Positions 1 through 5,798 of a stretch of 8,624 bases of DNA are shown here, piece after piece. A program made the translations under genes and the position numbers. The notes beneath the pieces were generated by a model that ran no database searches, had not been told where the DNA came from, and worked only from the letters and a program-made list of their open reading frames with translations. The stretch comes from an uncultured Oscillospiraceae bacterium (GTDB taxonomy: Bacteria; Bacillota; Clostridia; Oscillospirales; Oscillospiraceae): assembly GCA_900756575.1 (NCBI GenBank), contig CAAEKQ010000163.1, forward strand, positions 1 through 8,624. The letters run 5' to 3'. The stretch's first letter is position 1. Every line of letters starts with the position of its first letter.

Positions 1-229
1 GCTCATTACCTCCGATACCTGGTACTTTTCGGCCCTATGGGACGATGCCCCGGAAGAAGGAGAAGCCGTCCAGGCGGCGCTGCTGGGCGGGGACTTCGGA
101 ACCTGTAAATTTAATGTGGAACAGGTGGAAAAACAGAGGGAGGGGTACCGGGTTTTGCTGTCCTGCAATCAGCGGGTGGAGGCGGTGGCGATGGTGCGCC
201 GACTCACGGTGAAAATCTTGTCAGATTAA
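1..229 (+). CDS. C-terminal end of an unidentified protein (possibly an HlyD-like membrane-fusion/efflux adaptor)
   Basis: An open frame enters from the left edge (first whole codon at base 2) and stops with TAA at 227-229, giving the last 75 residues of a protein. The fragment begins LITSDTWYFSALWDD and ends VRRLTVKILSD. It shows no transmembrane segment and no catalytic motif I can name; it looks like short beta strands with charged turns. From memory, Clostridia often carry an HlyD-type periplasmic-adaptor-like gene just upstream of yggS-sepF, and the TWYFSAL and CNQRVEAVAMVRRLTVKI stretches resemble the beta-barrel part of such proteins. That assignment is inference from context and weak resemblance. 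If it is right, the protein ends earlier than usual, because the familiar YEGLRVP-like continuation is missing. It lies 75 bp upstream of yggS, with a promoter between them. Confidence 0.55.
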   Translation, partial: LITSDTWYFSALWDDAPEEGEAVQAALLGGDFGTCKFNVEQVEKQREGYRVLLSCNQRVEAVAMVRRLTVKILSD

Positions 230-239
230 AAAACAGGGG

Positions 240-268
240 TGGAAATTTTCCGACTTCTGCGGTATACT
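240..268 (+). promoter_or_regulatory. Candidate sigma-A promoter for yggS
   Basis: A -35-like TGGAAA (240-245, 4 of 6 matches to TTGACA) is followed after 17 bp by a -10-like TATACT (263-268, 5 of 6 matches to TATAAT). Transcription would begin near 275, leaving a leader of about 30 nt with an AGAAGGGG ribosome site at 295-302 before the ATG at 305. A second -10-like TATAAC (285-290) has no good -35. The placement right after the stop of the previous gene supports a real promoter; the weak -35 keeps confidence moderate. Confidence 0.45.
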
Positions 269-294
269 ATACAAACAAAAGCGGTATAACGCAG
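257..294. repeat. Imperfect inverted repeat straddling the yggS promoter
   Basis: CTGCGGTATA (257-266) and TATAACGCAG (285-294) are inverted repeats matching at 9 of 10 positions, separated by 18 bp. The left arm covers most of the -10 box and the right arm lies in the leader next to the ribosome site. Centre-to-centre spacing is 28 bp. Because the predicted start site lies between the arms, the RNA would carry only the right arm, so a DNA operator is more plausible than an RNA hairpin. Function is inferred only. Confidence 0.35.
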
Positions 295-304
295 AGAAGG
301 GGCA

Positions 305-1015
305 ATGGAATTGAGTGAGATAGCTGATCGTGTAGCTCGAATCCGGGAGCAGATGGCAAAGGCCGCCGCTCAGGCCGGCAGAGACGAAAAGGAAGTCCTG
401 CTGCTGGCTGCTACCAAAATGAATGATGCCCAGCGGGTACGCGAGGCTATTGCGGCCGGGGTAGACGTCTGCGGCGAAAACCGGGTGCAGGAGCTTCAGG
501 AGAAAAATGCCCAGGGCGCGTATGAGGGCTGCCCACTGCACTTTATCGGGCACCTGCAAAAGAACAAAGCAAAGTTCCTGGTGGGCACCGCAGAGCTGAT
601 CCATTCCGTGGATTCCCCTGAGCTGATGCACACCATCAACCGCCTGGCGGAGCAGCGCGGGCTGACCCAGGATATCCTCATTGAGGTGAATGTGGGCGGC
701 GAGGCTGCCAAATCCGGCATTCCGCCGGAGGCTGCCGATGAGATGGCGGCGAAAATGGCGGAGTATCCCAATCTTCGACTCCGCGGATTTATGACAATTC
801 CACCGATTTCCACGGAAAATGGCGGAAATTTGCGATATTTTGCGAAAATGTATGAGCTTTATGTTGACATAAAGGCGAAAAAATACGATAATACTAACAT
901 AGACTGCCTATCTATGGGCATGAGTGACGACTTTGCCGACGCCATAAAAGAAGGTACTACAATGATCCGGGTTGGTACCGCTATTTTTGGGTCGAGACAA
1001 TACGTAAAAAATTAA
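305..1015 (+). CDS. yggS: YggS-family PLP-binding protein (PLPBP/PipY-like)
   Basis: A 236-residue protein, normal length for the family. These cytosolic proteins bind pyridoxal 5'-phosphate on a single TIM-barrel domain resembling alanine racemase fold III. No enzymatic activity is established; they buffer PLP and affect amino-acid and keto-acid balance. Visible signatures are the PLP lysine K38 in LLLAATKMND, the CGENRVQEL segment (56-64), HFIGHLQKNK (79-88), IEVNVGGEAAKSG (126-138), and the phosphate-binding end with LSMGMSDDF (202-210) and IRVGTAIFG (221-229). The ATG at 305 follows AGAAGGGG and puts the N-terminal helix at the usual distance from the PLP lysine. It is the first gene of the division block and ends 16 nt before sepF. 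Its last third is clearly richer in A and T than the rest and contains a near-consensus promoter. Confidence 0.95.
   Translation: MELSEIADRVARIREQMAKAAAQAGRDEKEVLLLAATKMNDAQRVREAIAAGVDVCGENRVQELQEKNAQGAYEGCPLHFIGHLQKNKAKFLVGTAELIHSVDSPELMHTINRLAEQRGLTQDILIEVNVGGEAAKSGIPPEAADEMAAKMAEYPNLRLRGFMTIPPISTENGGNLRYFAKMYELYVDIKAKKYDNTNIDCLSMGMSDDFADAIKEGTTMIRVGTAIFGSRQYVKN
864..892 (+). promoter_or_regulatory. Internal promoter inside yggS, probably serving sepF-divIVA-ileS
   Basis: A perfect TTGACA (864-869) is separated by exactly 17 bp from GATAAT (887-892, 5 of 6 matches to TATAAT). The spacer is A/T-rich. Transcription would begin near 899, about 130 nt before the sepF start. No other candidate in the window combines an exact -35, ideal spacing and a near-exact -10. 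It lies within coding sequence, so activity is inferred, not shown. Confidence 0.55.
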
Positions 1016-1018
1016 TTT

Positions 1019-1023
1019 GGAGG
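1019..1023 (+). promoter_or_regulatory. Ribosome binding site that fixes the sepF start
   Basis: GGAGG at 1019-1023 lies 8 nt upstream of the ATG at 1032. A TTG at 1017 in the same frame overlaps this site and would add five residues, but it would have to be read from its own Shine-Dalgarno sequence. The ATG at 1032 is therefore preferred. Confidence 0.85.
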
Positions 1024-1031
1024 ACACAGCC

Positions 1032-1601
1032 ATGAGTATTATGGACGAACTGAAGAAACTGACCCGGCCTTATGATGATGACGGCACAATGGTGGATGAC
1101 GAGCTTGACGATATGGATGCCGGCTTGGACGACGCTGCTTTTACCCGCAGCGCAGCGCCCCAGAGCCAGCCGACTCCTCAGCCGCAGCCCGCGCCTCAGC
1201 CGATTCAGAGCCAGACTGCCAACCCCATTACCATGGGCGGCATGAATATGGGCGGTATGGGCGGCATGAACAGCGAGCCTCAGCGCAGCTCCGTAAATCC
1301 CATGGGCCAGAGCTATGGTCAAAGCCTTTCCAAGTGCCGCGTGGTGCTGGTTGCTCCTACCTCTTTGGATTTTGACCGGGCACGGTTTGCCGCAAACTGC
1401 TTCCGTGACGGTGCGGCAGTCATCTTGAACTGCGAGTCCCTGAAGCCCGAGGAAACCAACCGCCTGAAAGACTTCTTCACCGGCTGCGTATATTCCCTGG
1501 ACGGCACCATGCGCAGAGCCGCCAAGGATGTGTTCATCATGGTACCCAAGGGTGTGGGCCTGGATGAAGACAGCCAGGACGAAAGCGAAGACGAAGCCTA
1601 A
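1032..1601 (+). CDS. sepF: Cell division protein SepF
   Basis: A 189-residue protein that anchors FtsZ to the membrane and helps order the filaments at the septum in Gram-positive bacteria. The N-terminus, MSIMDELKKLTRPYDDD, has the short amphipathic-helix pattern expected for membrane binding. An acidic stretch (17-34) follows, then a Pro/Gln-rich linker (about 42-61) and a Gly/Met-rich segment (68-80). The conserved SepF domain covers about 101-177: KCRVVLVAPTSLDFDRARF, AAVILNCESLKPEETNRLKDF, the FFTGCVYSLDG turn (148-158), and KDVFIMVPKGVGL (165-177). The C-terminus is a short acidic tail. It follows yggS by 16 nt, as in many Bacillota, but the next gene is divIVA, with no ylmG or ylmH between. 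It is probably transcribed from the promoter inside yggS as well as from the upstream one. The linker is longer and more repetitive than in the Bacillus subtilis protein. Confidence 0.93.
   Translation: MSIMDELKKLTRPYDDDGTMVDDELDDMDAGLDDAAFTRSAAPQSQPTPQPQPAPQPIQSQTANPITMGGMNMGGMGGMNSEPQRSSVNPMGQSYGQSLSKCRVVLVAPTSLDFDRARFAANCFRDGAAVILNCESLKPEETNRLKDFFTGCVYSLDGTMRRAAKDVFIMVPKGVGLDEDSQDESEDEA
1233..1271 (+). repeat. Short in-frame tandem repeat in the sepF linker
   Basis: Units of ATGGGCGGY (at 1233, 1248 and 1257), interspersed with ATGAAY (1242 and 1266), encode MGGMN-MGG-MGGMN at residues 68-80 of SepF. Unit lengths are multiples of three, so copy-number changes would keep the frame. This is visible directly; any consequence for SepF linker length is inference. 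Confidence 0.75.
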
Positions 1602-1615
1602 ACAAATAATGCGGT

Positions 1616-1641
1616 AAGGGCTGGGTGAAAACCGAGCCCTT
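1616..1641 (+). other. GAAA-tetraloop hairpin between sepF and divIVA
   Basis: AAGGGCT (1616-1622) pairs with AGCCCTT (1635-1641). After one G-G mismatch, GGT (1624-1626) pairs with ACC (1631-1633), closing a GAAA loop (1627-1630). The bases that follow (TTTCGCTCTT) are only partly T-rich, so this is at best a weak terminator. It could equally be an attenuator or an RNA processing/stability element separating sepF from divIVA. The divIVA ribosome site begins 13 nt downstream. Confidence 0.5.
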
Positions 1642-1653
1642 TCGCTCTTAGTG

Positions 1654-1662
1654 AAAGGAGGT
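1654..1662 (+). promoter_or_regulatory. Near-perfect divIVA ribosome binding site
   Basis: AAAGGAGGT (1654-1662) is a full-length anti-16S match, 5 nt upstream of the ATG at 1668. It is the strongest ribosome site in the window and suggests efficient divIVA translation independent of sepF. Confidence 0.85.
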
Positions 1663-1667
1663 CGCCT

Positions 1668-2363
1668 ATGTTTACCCCACAAGAGGTTCGGGAGCAGTCC
1701 GAGTCCTTTGAGAAAGCGGTATTTGGCGGCTACAGTGTCAGCGCGGTGGACGATTTCGTCGGCTCCCTGGCGGAGGACTATGCAGCCCTTTACAAGGAAA
1801 ACGCCGTGCTCAAGAGCAAAATGAAGGTGCTGGTAGAGCGCCTGGAGGAGTACCGGAAGCAGGAAGACAGCCTGAACAAGGTCATGCTGTCGGCCCAGCA
1901 GAGCGCCGATGAGCTGGTGCAGGACGCCGAGCGGAAGTGCGCCAAAATGCTCTCCGACACCGAGGCATCCCTGCGGGAGCGGAATGTGGATCTGAAGCGG
2001 GAGCTGGCAGCGGAGGCCGAGCGTGTGTCCCGGGCCAAGAAGACTGCCGCAGCCTTCATTGCGGAGATGGAAAACCAGGTACATCAGTCTCTGAGTCAGC
2101 TGGAGCGAATTCGGCAGATGACCATTGTGCCCAAGGCATCCGCCAAGCAGCCTGTCCCTCAGAAGCCTAATCCTGCCCCCCAGAATCCGGAACCAAAGCC
2201 GGAGCCTGTGCTGGAGCCGGAGACCCCGGAAAAGATTGACCCCAGCGAAATTACCCGTCAGATCGAGCTGAACCTCAGCAAGATTCTGGAGGGGGATGGG
2301 AACGCCAAAACACCCGCCGAGGATGTGTCCGGCGATACCATGGTGATGAAGCCTCTGGGCTGA
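1668..2363 (+). CDS. divIVA: DivIVA-family polar/septal scaffold protein
   Basis: A 231-residue cytosolic coiled-coil protein that binds curved membrane at division sites and poles and recruits partners for septum placement and wall growth. The N-terminal membrane-binding domain is recognised by MFTPQEVREQ, FGGYSVSAVDDFV (19-31) and the following EDYAALYKEN. A long heptad-rich coiled coil runs from about 34 to 150 (KENAVLKSKMKVLVERLEEY; AERVSRAKKTAAAFIAEMEN). Then comes a Pro/Glu/Lys-rich disordered linker (about 156-190) and a short C-terminal helix, PSEITRQIELNLSKIL (192-207). The layout (domain, coil, proline linker, tail) is typical of clostridial DivIVA, which is often longer than the B. 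subtilis protein. It starts after an excellent ribosome site and lies between sepF and ileS, its classical neighbours. Partner proteins cannot be read from the sequence. Confidence 0.9.
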   Translation: MFTPQEVREQSESFEKAVFGGYSVSAVDDFVGSLAEDYAALYKENAVLKSKMKVLVERLEEYRKQEDSLNKVMLSAQQSADELVQDAERKCAKMLSDTEASLRERNVDLKRELAAEAERVSRAKKTAAAFIAEMENQVHQSLSQLERIRQMTIVPKASAKQPVPQKPNPAPQNPEPKPEPVLEPETPEKIDPSEITRQIELNLSKILEGDGNAKTPAEDVSGDTMVMKPLG

Positions 2364-2414
2364 TTCACAGACAGAGAAAATCCTGCCATCGGGCAGAGAA
2401 GGGAATATAGATCA

Positions 2415-5219
2415 ATGGCAAAAGATTATAACAAGACGATCCATCTGCCTCAGACGGATTTCCCCATGCGCGCCGGTCTTCCCAAGCGGGAGCCTGCACT
2501 GCTGAACGGAGAATATGAGGTAAGCACCTACCATAAGCTCATGGAGCATAACGCGGAGAAGCCCAGCTTCGTCCTTCACGACGGCCCTCCCTACGCCAAC
2601 GGCGACATTCACATTGGCACGGCCCTGAACAAGATCCTGAAGGATATGATTGTCCGCTATAAGAACATGACCGGCTACAAGGCACCGTATATCCCCGGCT
2701 GGGATACCCACGGCCTGCCCATTGAGTCCGCCATTCTGAAAAATAAGAAGATCAAGCGGGACGAGCTGAGCGACGTGGAGTTCCGGGATAAGTGCCGGGA
2801 GTATGCGCTGAGCTTTGTGGATCGTCAGCGGTCCGAGTTCCAGCGCCTGGGCGTCATCGGCGATTGGGACAACCCCTATCTGACCCTGAAGCCCGAGTTT
2901 GAGGCCGCACAGATCCGCGTATTCGGCAAGATGGCGGAGAAGGGCTACATCTATAAGGGACTGAAGCCCGTATACTGGTGCTACACCGACGAGACTGCAC
3001 TGGCCGAGGCCGAGATCGAGTATCAGGACGATCCCTGTACCACCATTTTCGTCAAGTTCAAGGTCAAGGACGATAAGGGGAAGCTCGCTTCTCTCACCGA
3101 CCTGAGCAAGACCTATTTCGTGATTTGGACCACCACCGCTTGGACCTTGCCCGGCAACCGTGCCATTTCCGTGAACCCCGAGTTCACCTATGCCCTGATG
3201 AAGGTGGAAAGCGGCGAAACTTATATCGTTGCCAAAGACCTGGCCGAGGCGGTTGCCAAGAATGCCGGGATTGAAACCTATGAAATCATTGCCGAGCTGC
3301 CCGGAAGCGAGCTGGAGCTGATGACGGCGCAGCATCCTCTGATGGATCAGGAGTCCGTGGTGCTCTGCGGCGACCATGTTACCCTGGATGCCGGTTCCGG
3401 CTGCGTACACACCGCTCCCGGCTTCGGTGCTGATGACTTTAACATCTGCCAGAAGTACGACAAGGCCGGTCTGACCCATATCGGCGTTCCCGTTCCCGTG
3501 AATGCCAAGGGCGTAATGACCGACGAGCGCTTCAATGGCGTGCATATTTCCAAGGCCAACGACTATGTGCTCCCCGCTTTGGAGGAGTGCGGTGCGCTGC
3601 TGGCCAAGGAGGATATCGTTCACTCCTATCCCCATTGCTGGCGCTGCAAGAAGCCCATCATCTTCCGTGCCACTGAGCAGTGGTTCTGCTCCGTGGACGC
3701 CATCAAGCAGGCCGCTGTGGATTCCTGCGACGGCATCTCCTGGAAGCCTGAGTGGGGCAAGGAGCGCATGACCTCCATGATTACCGAGCGTTCCGACTGG
3801 TGTATCTCCCGTCAGCGCAAGTGGGGCGTGCCGATTCCGATTTTCTACTGCGATCAGTGCGGCGCGGATATCGTGACCCCAGAGACCATCGACCACATTG
3901 CAAACCTGTTCCATGACCATGGCTCCAACATCTGGTTTGAGAAGACCGCAGATGAGCTGGTGCCTGAGGGCTTTGTGTGCCCCAAGTGCGGCCACAAGCA
4001 TTTCTCCAAGGAATCCGATATCATGGACGTTTGGTTCGATTCCGGCTCCACCCACGCCGCTGTGGTGAATCAGCGGGACGAGCTGCATTTCCCTGCCGAT
4101 GTCTATCTGGAGGGCGGCGACCAGTATCGCGGCTGGTTCCAGTCTTCCATGCTGACCTCCATTGCCACCAAGGGCGTGGCTCCCTACAAGCAGATCATCA
4201 CCCACGGCTGGACCGTTGACGGTGAGGGCCGTGCCATGCATAAGTCCCTGGGCAATGCCGTTGCTCCCGATGAGGTCATCAAGGACTACGGCGCAGATAT
4301 GCTCCGCCTGTGGGTTTCCTCCGCGGACTACACCCAGGATATGCGTATCTCCAAGGACATCCTGAAGCAGCTGTCTCAGGCTTACCTGAAGATCCGGAAC
4401 ACCGCCCGCTATATGCTGGGCAACCTCAGCGGCTTCAACCCCGACATCGATCAGGTGGACTACACCGCGCTGACTCCGCTGGATCAGTGGGCGCTGGCGC
4501 GCTATAATGAGCTGATCGGCACCGTGCGGGCCGCTTATGACCGCTATGAGTTCCACGGTGTTTACCGCGCAATCTACAACTTCTGCGTGGTGGATATGTC
4601 CAACTTCTATCTGGATATCATCAAGGATCGCCTGTACTGCGGCGACGATGCCGATCGGGCTGCGGCTCAGACGGCACTGTATCAGATCCTGGACGGCATG
4701 ACCCGGATGCTGGCTCCCATGCTGGCCTTCACCTCCGAGGAAATCTGGGCCGCTATGCCCCATGCCAAGGCGGACGAGGCTTCCTGTGTGCTGCTCAACG
4801 ATATCCCCGACTACAACGAGAAGCTGTGCCTGAGCCCCGAGCTGAGCGCACAGTGGGATAAGGTCATTGCACTCAGAACCGACGTCAACAAGGCGCTGGA
4901 GGCTGCCCGCGGCCAGAAGCTGGTGGGCAAGAGCCTGGATGCTGAGGTCACCCTGTACCTTACCGCCGAGGGCAAGAAAGCATTCGACGCCATGGGTCAG
5001 CATGACCTGGCTGCCGTGTGCATCGTTTCCAAGGTTACCGTGGTGGAAGGCGAAGGCCAGGGCGTTGCCGGTGAGAACTTCCCCGGCGTAACCATTGCCG
5101 TGGCACCCGCTCAGGCACCCAAGTGCAGCCGCTGCTGGGCCCACAACGATCAGGTGAACGCTGAGACCGAGCTGTGCCCCAGATGCGCAGGCGTGCTCAA
5201 GAAGATCCAGATCGGCTAA
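2415..5219 (+). CDS. ileS: Isoleucyl-tRNA synthetase
   Basis: A 934-residue class I aminoacyl-tRNA synthetase that charges tRNA-Ile in the cytosol; length is close to the E. coli enzyme. The Rossmann fold carries PPYANGDIHIGTALNK (58-73, HIGH motif in the form HIGT) and the second signature GRAMHKSLGN (605-614, KMSKS motif as AMHKS). The CP1 editing domain (about 185-405) shows IWTTTAWTLPGN (237-248) and GCVHTAPGFGADDF (329-342), with the expected editing aspartate. Other landmarks are PHCWRCKKP (406-414), WCISRQRKWGVPIP (462-475), MDVWFDSGS (537-545) and a helical anticodon-binding domain (about 690-840). Cysteine pairs C479/C482 and C522/C525 suggest one metal knuckle, and C904/C907 with C921/C924 form the C-terminal zinc finger. 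The ATG at 2415 follows AGAAGGGA by 10 nt, 51 nt after divIVA. No T-box leader fits in that gap. A strong terminator follows the stop. Confidence 0.97.
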   Translation: MAKDYNKTIHLPQTDFPMRAGLPKREPALLNGEYEVSTYHKLMEHNAEKPSFVLHDGPPYANGDIHIGTALNKILKDMIVRYKNMTGYKAPYIPGWDTHGLPIESAILKNKKIKRDELSDVEFRDKCREYALSFVDRQRSEFQRLGVIGDWDNPYLTLKPEFEAAQIRVFGKMAEKGYIYKGLKPVYWCYTDETALAEAEIEYQDDPCTTIFVKFKVKDDKGKLASLTDLSKTYFVIWTTTAWTLPGNRAISVNPEFTYALMKVESGETYIVAKDLAEAVAKNAGIETYEIIAELPGSELELMTAQHPLMDQESVVLCGDHVTLDAGSGCVHTAPGFGADDFNICQKYDKAGLTHIGVPVPVNAKGVMTDERFNGVHISKANDYVLPALEECGALLAKEDIVHSYPHCWRCKKPIIFRATEQWFCSVDAIKQAAVDSCDGISWKPEWGKERMTSMITERSDWCISRQRKWGVPIPIFYCDQCGADIVTPETIDHIANLFHDHGSNIWFEKTADELVPEGFVCPKCGHKHFSKESDIMDVWFDSGSTHAAVVNQRDELHFPADVYLEGGDQYRGWFQSSMLTSIATKGVAPYKQIITHGWTVDGEGRAMHKSLGNAVAPDEVIKDYGADMLRLWVSSADYTQDMRISKDILKQLSQAYLKIRNTARYMLGNLSGFNPDIDQVDYTALTPLDQWALARYNELIGTVRAAYDRYEFHGVYRAIYNFCVVDMSNFYLDIIKDRLYCGDDADRAAAQTALYQILDGMTRMLAPMLAFTSEEIWAAMPHAKADEASCVLLNDIPDYNEKLCLSPELSAQWDKVIALRTDVNKALEAARGQKLVGKSLDAEVTLYLTAEGKKAFDAMGQHDLAAVCIVSKVTVVEGEGQGVAGENFPGVTIAVAPAQAPKCSRCWAHNDQVNAETELCPRCAGVLKKIQIG

Positions 5220-5230
5220 GCATACAATTC

Positions 5231-5264
5231 AAAACGGGCAGAGAGCAATTCTCTGCCCGTTTTT
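5231..5264 (+). terminator. Strong intrinsic terminator after ileS
   Basis: A 14-bp perfect stem is formed by 5231-5244 (AAAACGGGCAGAGA) and 5250-5263, with a GCAAT loop (5245-5249) and a run of five T residues (5260-5264). The GC core CGGGC sits at the foot of the stem. It closes the yggS-sepF-divIVA-ileS block, ending 12 nt downstream of the ileS stop codon's first stem base region and just before the next gene's ribosome site. Confidence 0.93.
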
Positions 5265-5270
5265 GCATCT

Positions 5271-5276
5271 AAGGAG
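5271..5276 (+). promoter_or_regulatory. Ribosome binding site that fixes the GNAT gene start
   Basis: AAGGAG (5271-5276) lies 9 nt before the ATG at 5286. A TTG at 5280 in the same frame would be only 3 nt from it, too close for efficient initiation. The ATG is therefore chosen. Confidence 0.8.
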
Positions 5277-5285
5277 CGCTTGATT

Positions 5286-5798
5286 ATGAAACGACTTGAT
5301 CCGGCAACCTTTTCGGAGCAATACGCGGTGCGGGAGCTGACTCCGGGGGACGTTCCGACGGTACTCCGGCTGATGCAGGGGAATACCCTGTATTTTCGGT
5401 ACTGCGACGGAGATGCGGTACCATCGGAGCAGTCCATTCTTAGGGATATGTCCATTGTGCCCGGGAAGAAGACCCTGGAGGACAAATACTATGTGGGCTT
5501 CTACCGGGGAGAAATGCTGGCGGCGATGATGGATTTGATCGACGGCTATCCCGAGGACGATATTGCATTTGTGGGCTTTTTCATGATGGATATCTCATTG
5601 CAGGGAACCGGCGAGGGCACAAAAATCATCTCCCGGCTGTGCGCGGAATTGAAAAATCAGGGGATTCACCGCGTTCGACTGGGCATTGACAAGGGAAACC
5701 CCCAGTCTACGCACTTTTGGCGGAAAAACGGCTTTCAGGTCATCCGCGAGGTGCCCCAGGGGGATGGGGTCATCCTGCTGGCGGAACGCAGCCTGTGA
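5286..5798 (+). CDS. GNAT-family N-acetyltransferase, substrate unknown
   Basis: A 170-residue single-domain protein of the Gcn5-related acetyltransferase fold, expected to move an acetyl group from acetyl-CoA to an amine in the cytosol. The acetyl-CoA pyrophosphate loop is visible as SLQGTGEGTKIISRL (104-118; Q106, G107, G109, G111) after the beta4 strand DIAFVGFFMMD (92-102). Motif B appears as GIDKGNPQSTHFWRKNGFQVI (133-153), with the usual helix and GF turn. The N-terminal part (VRELTPGDVPTVLRLM) is the normal first strand and helix. No residue pattern points to an antibiotic, ribosomal-protein or polyamine substrate, so I give no gene name. It begins 21 nt after the ileS terminator, leaving no space for a conventional promoter in between. 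It must rely on read-through or on a promoter inside ileS. It is separated from murB by 166 bp. Confidence 0.85.
   Translation: MKRLDPATFSEQYAVRELTPGDVPTVLRLMQGNTLYFRYCDGDAVPSEQSILRDMSIVPGKKTLEDKYYVGFYRGEMLAAMMDLIDGYPEDDIAFVGFFMMDISLQGTGEGTKIISRLCAELKNQGIHRVRLGIDKGNPQSTHFWRKNGFQVIREVPQGDGVILLAERSL

Noticed and set aside
1017..1031. TTG at 1017 as the sepF start
   Set aside because: It overlaps the GGAGG ribosome site that serves the ATG at 1032, and the added residues precede the expected membrane helix.
981..2084. A 367-codon open frame on the - strand across sepF and divIVA
   Set aside because: It crosses two clear + strand genes, has low-complexity His/Leu/Ala-rich content and no recognisable domain, so it is a shadow of their codon bias.
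2383..2411. CTGCCA-N17-TATAGA as a promoter for ileS
   Set aside because: The start of transcription would fall at or after the ileS ATG, leaving no leader or ribosome site.
2412..5144. A 910-codon open frame on the - strand opposite ileS
   Set aside because: It is codon-aligned with ileS and open only because ileS lacks TTA, CTA and TCA. Its translation is rich in His, Gly, Leu and Val without any family motif, and IleS on the + strand is unambiguous.
5686..5714. An exact TTGACA inside the GNAT gene as a possible promoter
   Set aside because: At 16-18 bp downstream there is no -10-like hexamer (ACGCAC at 17 bp).
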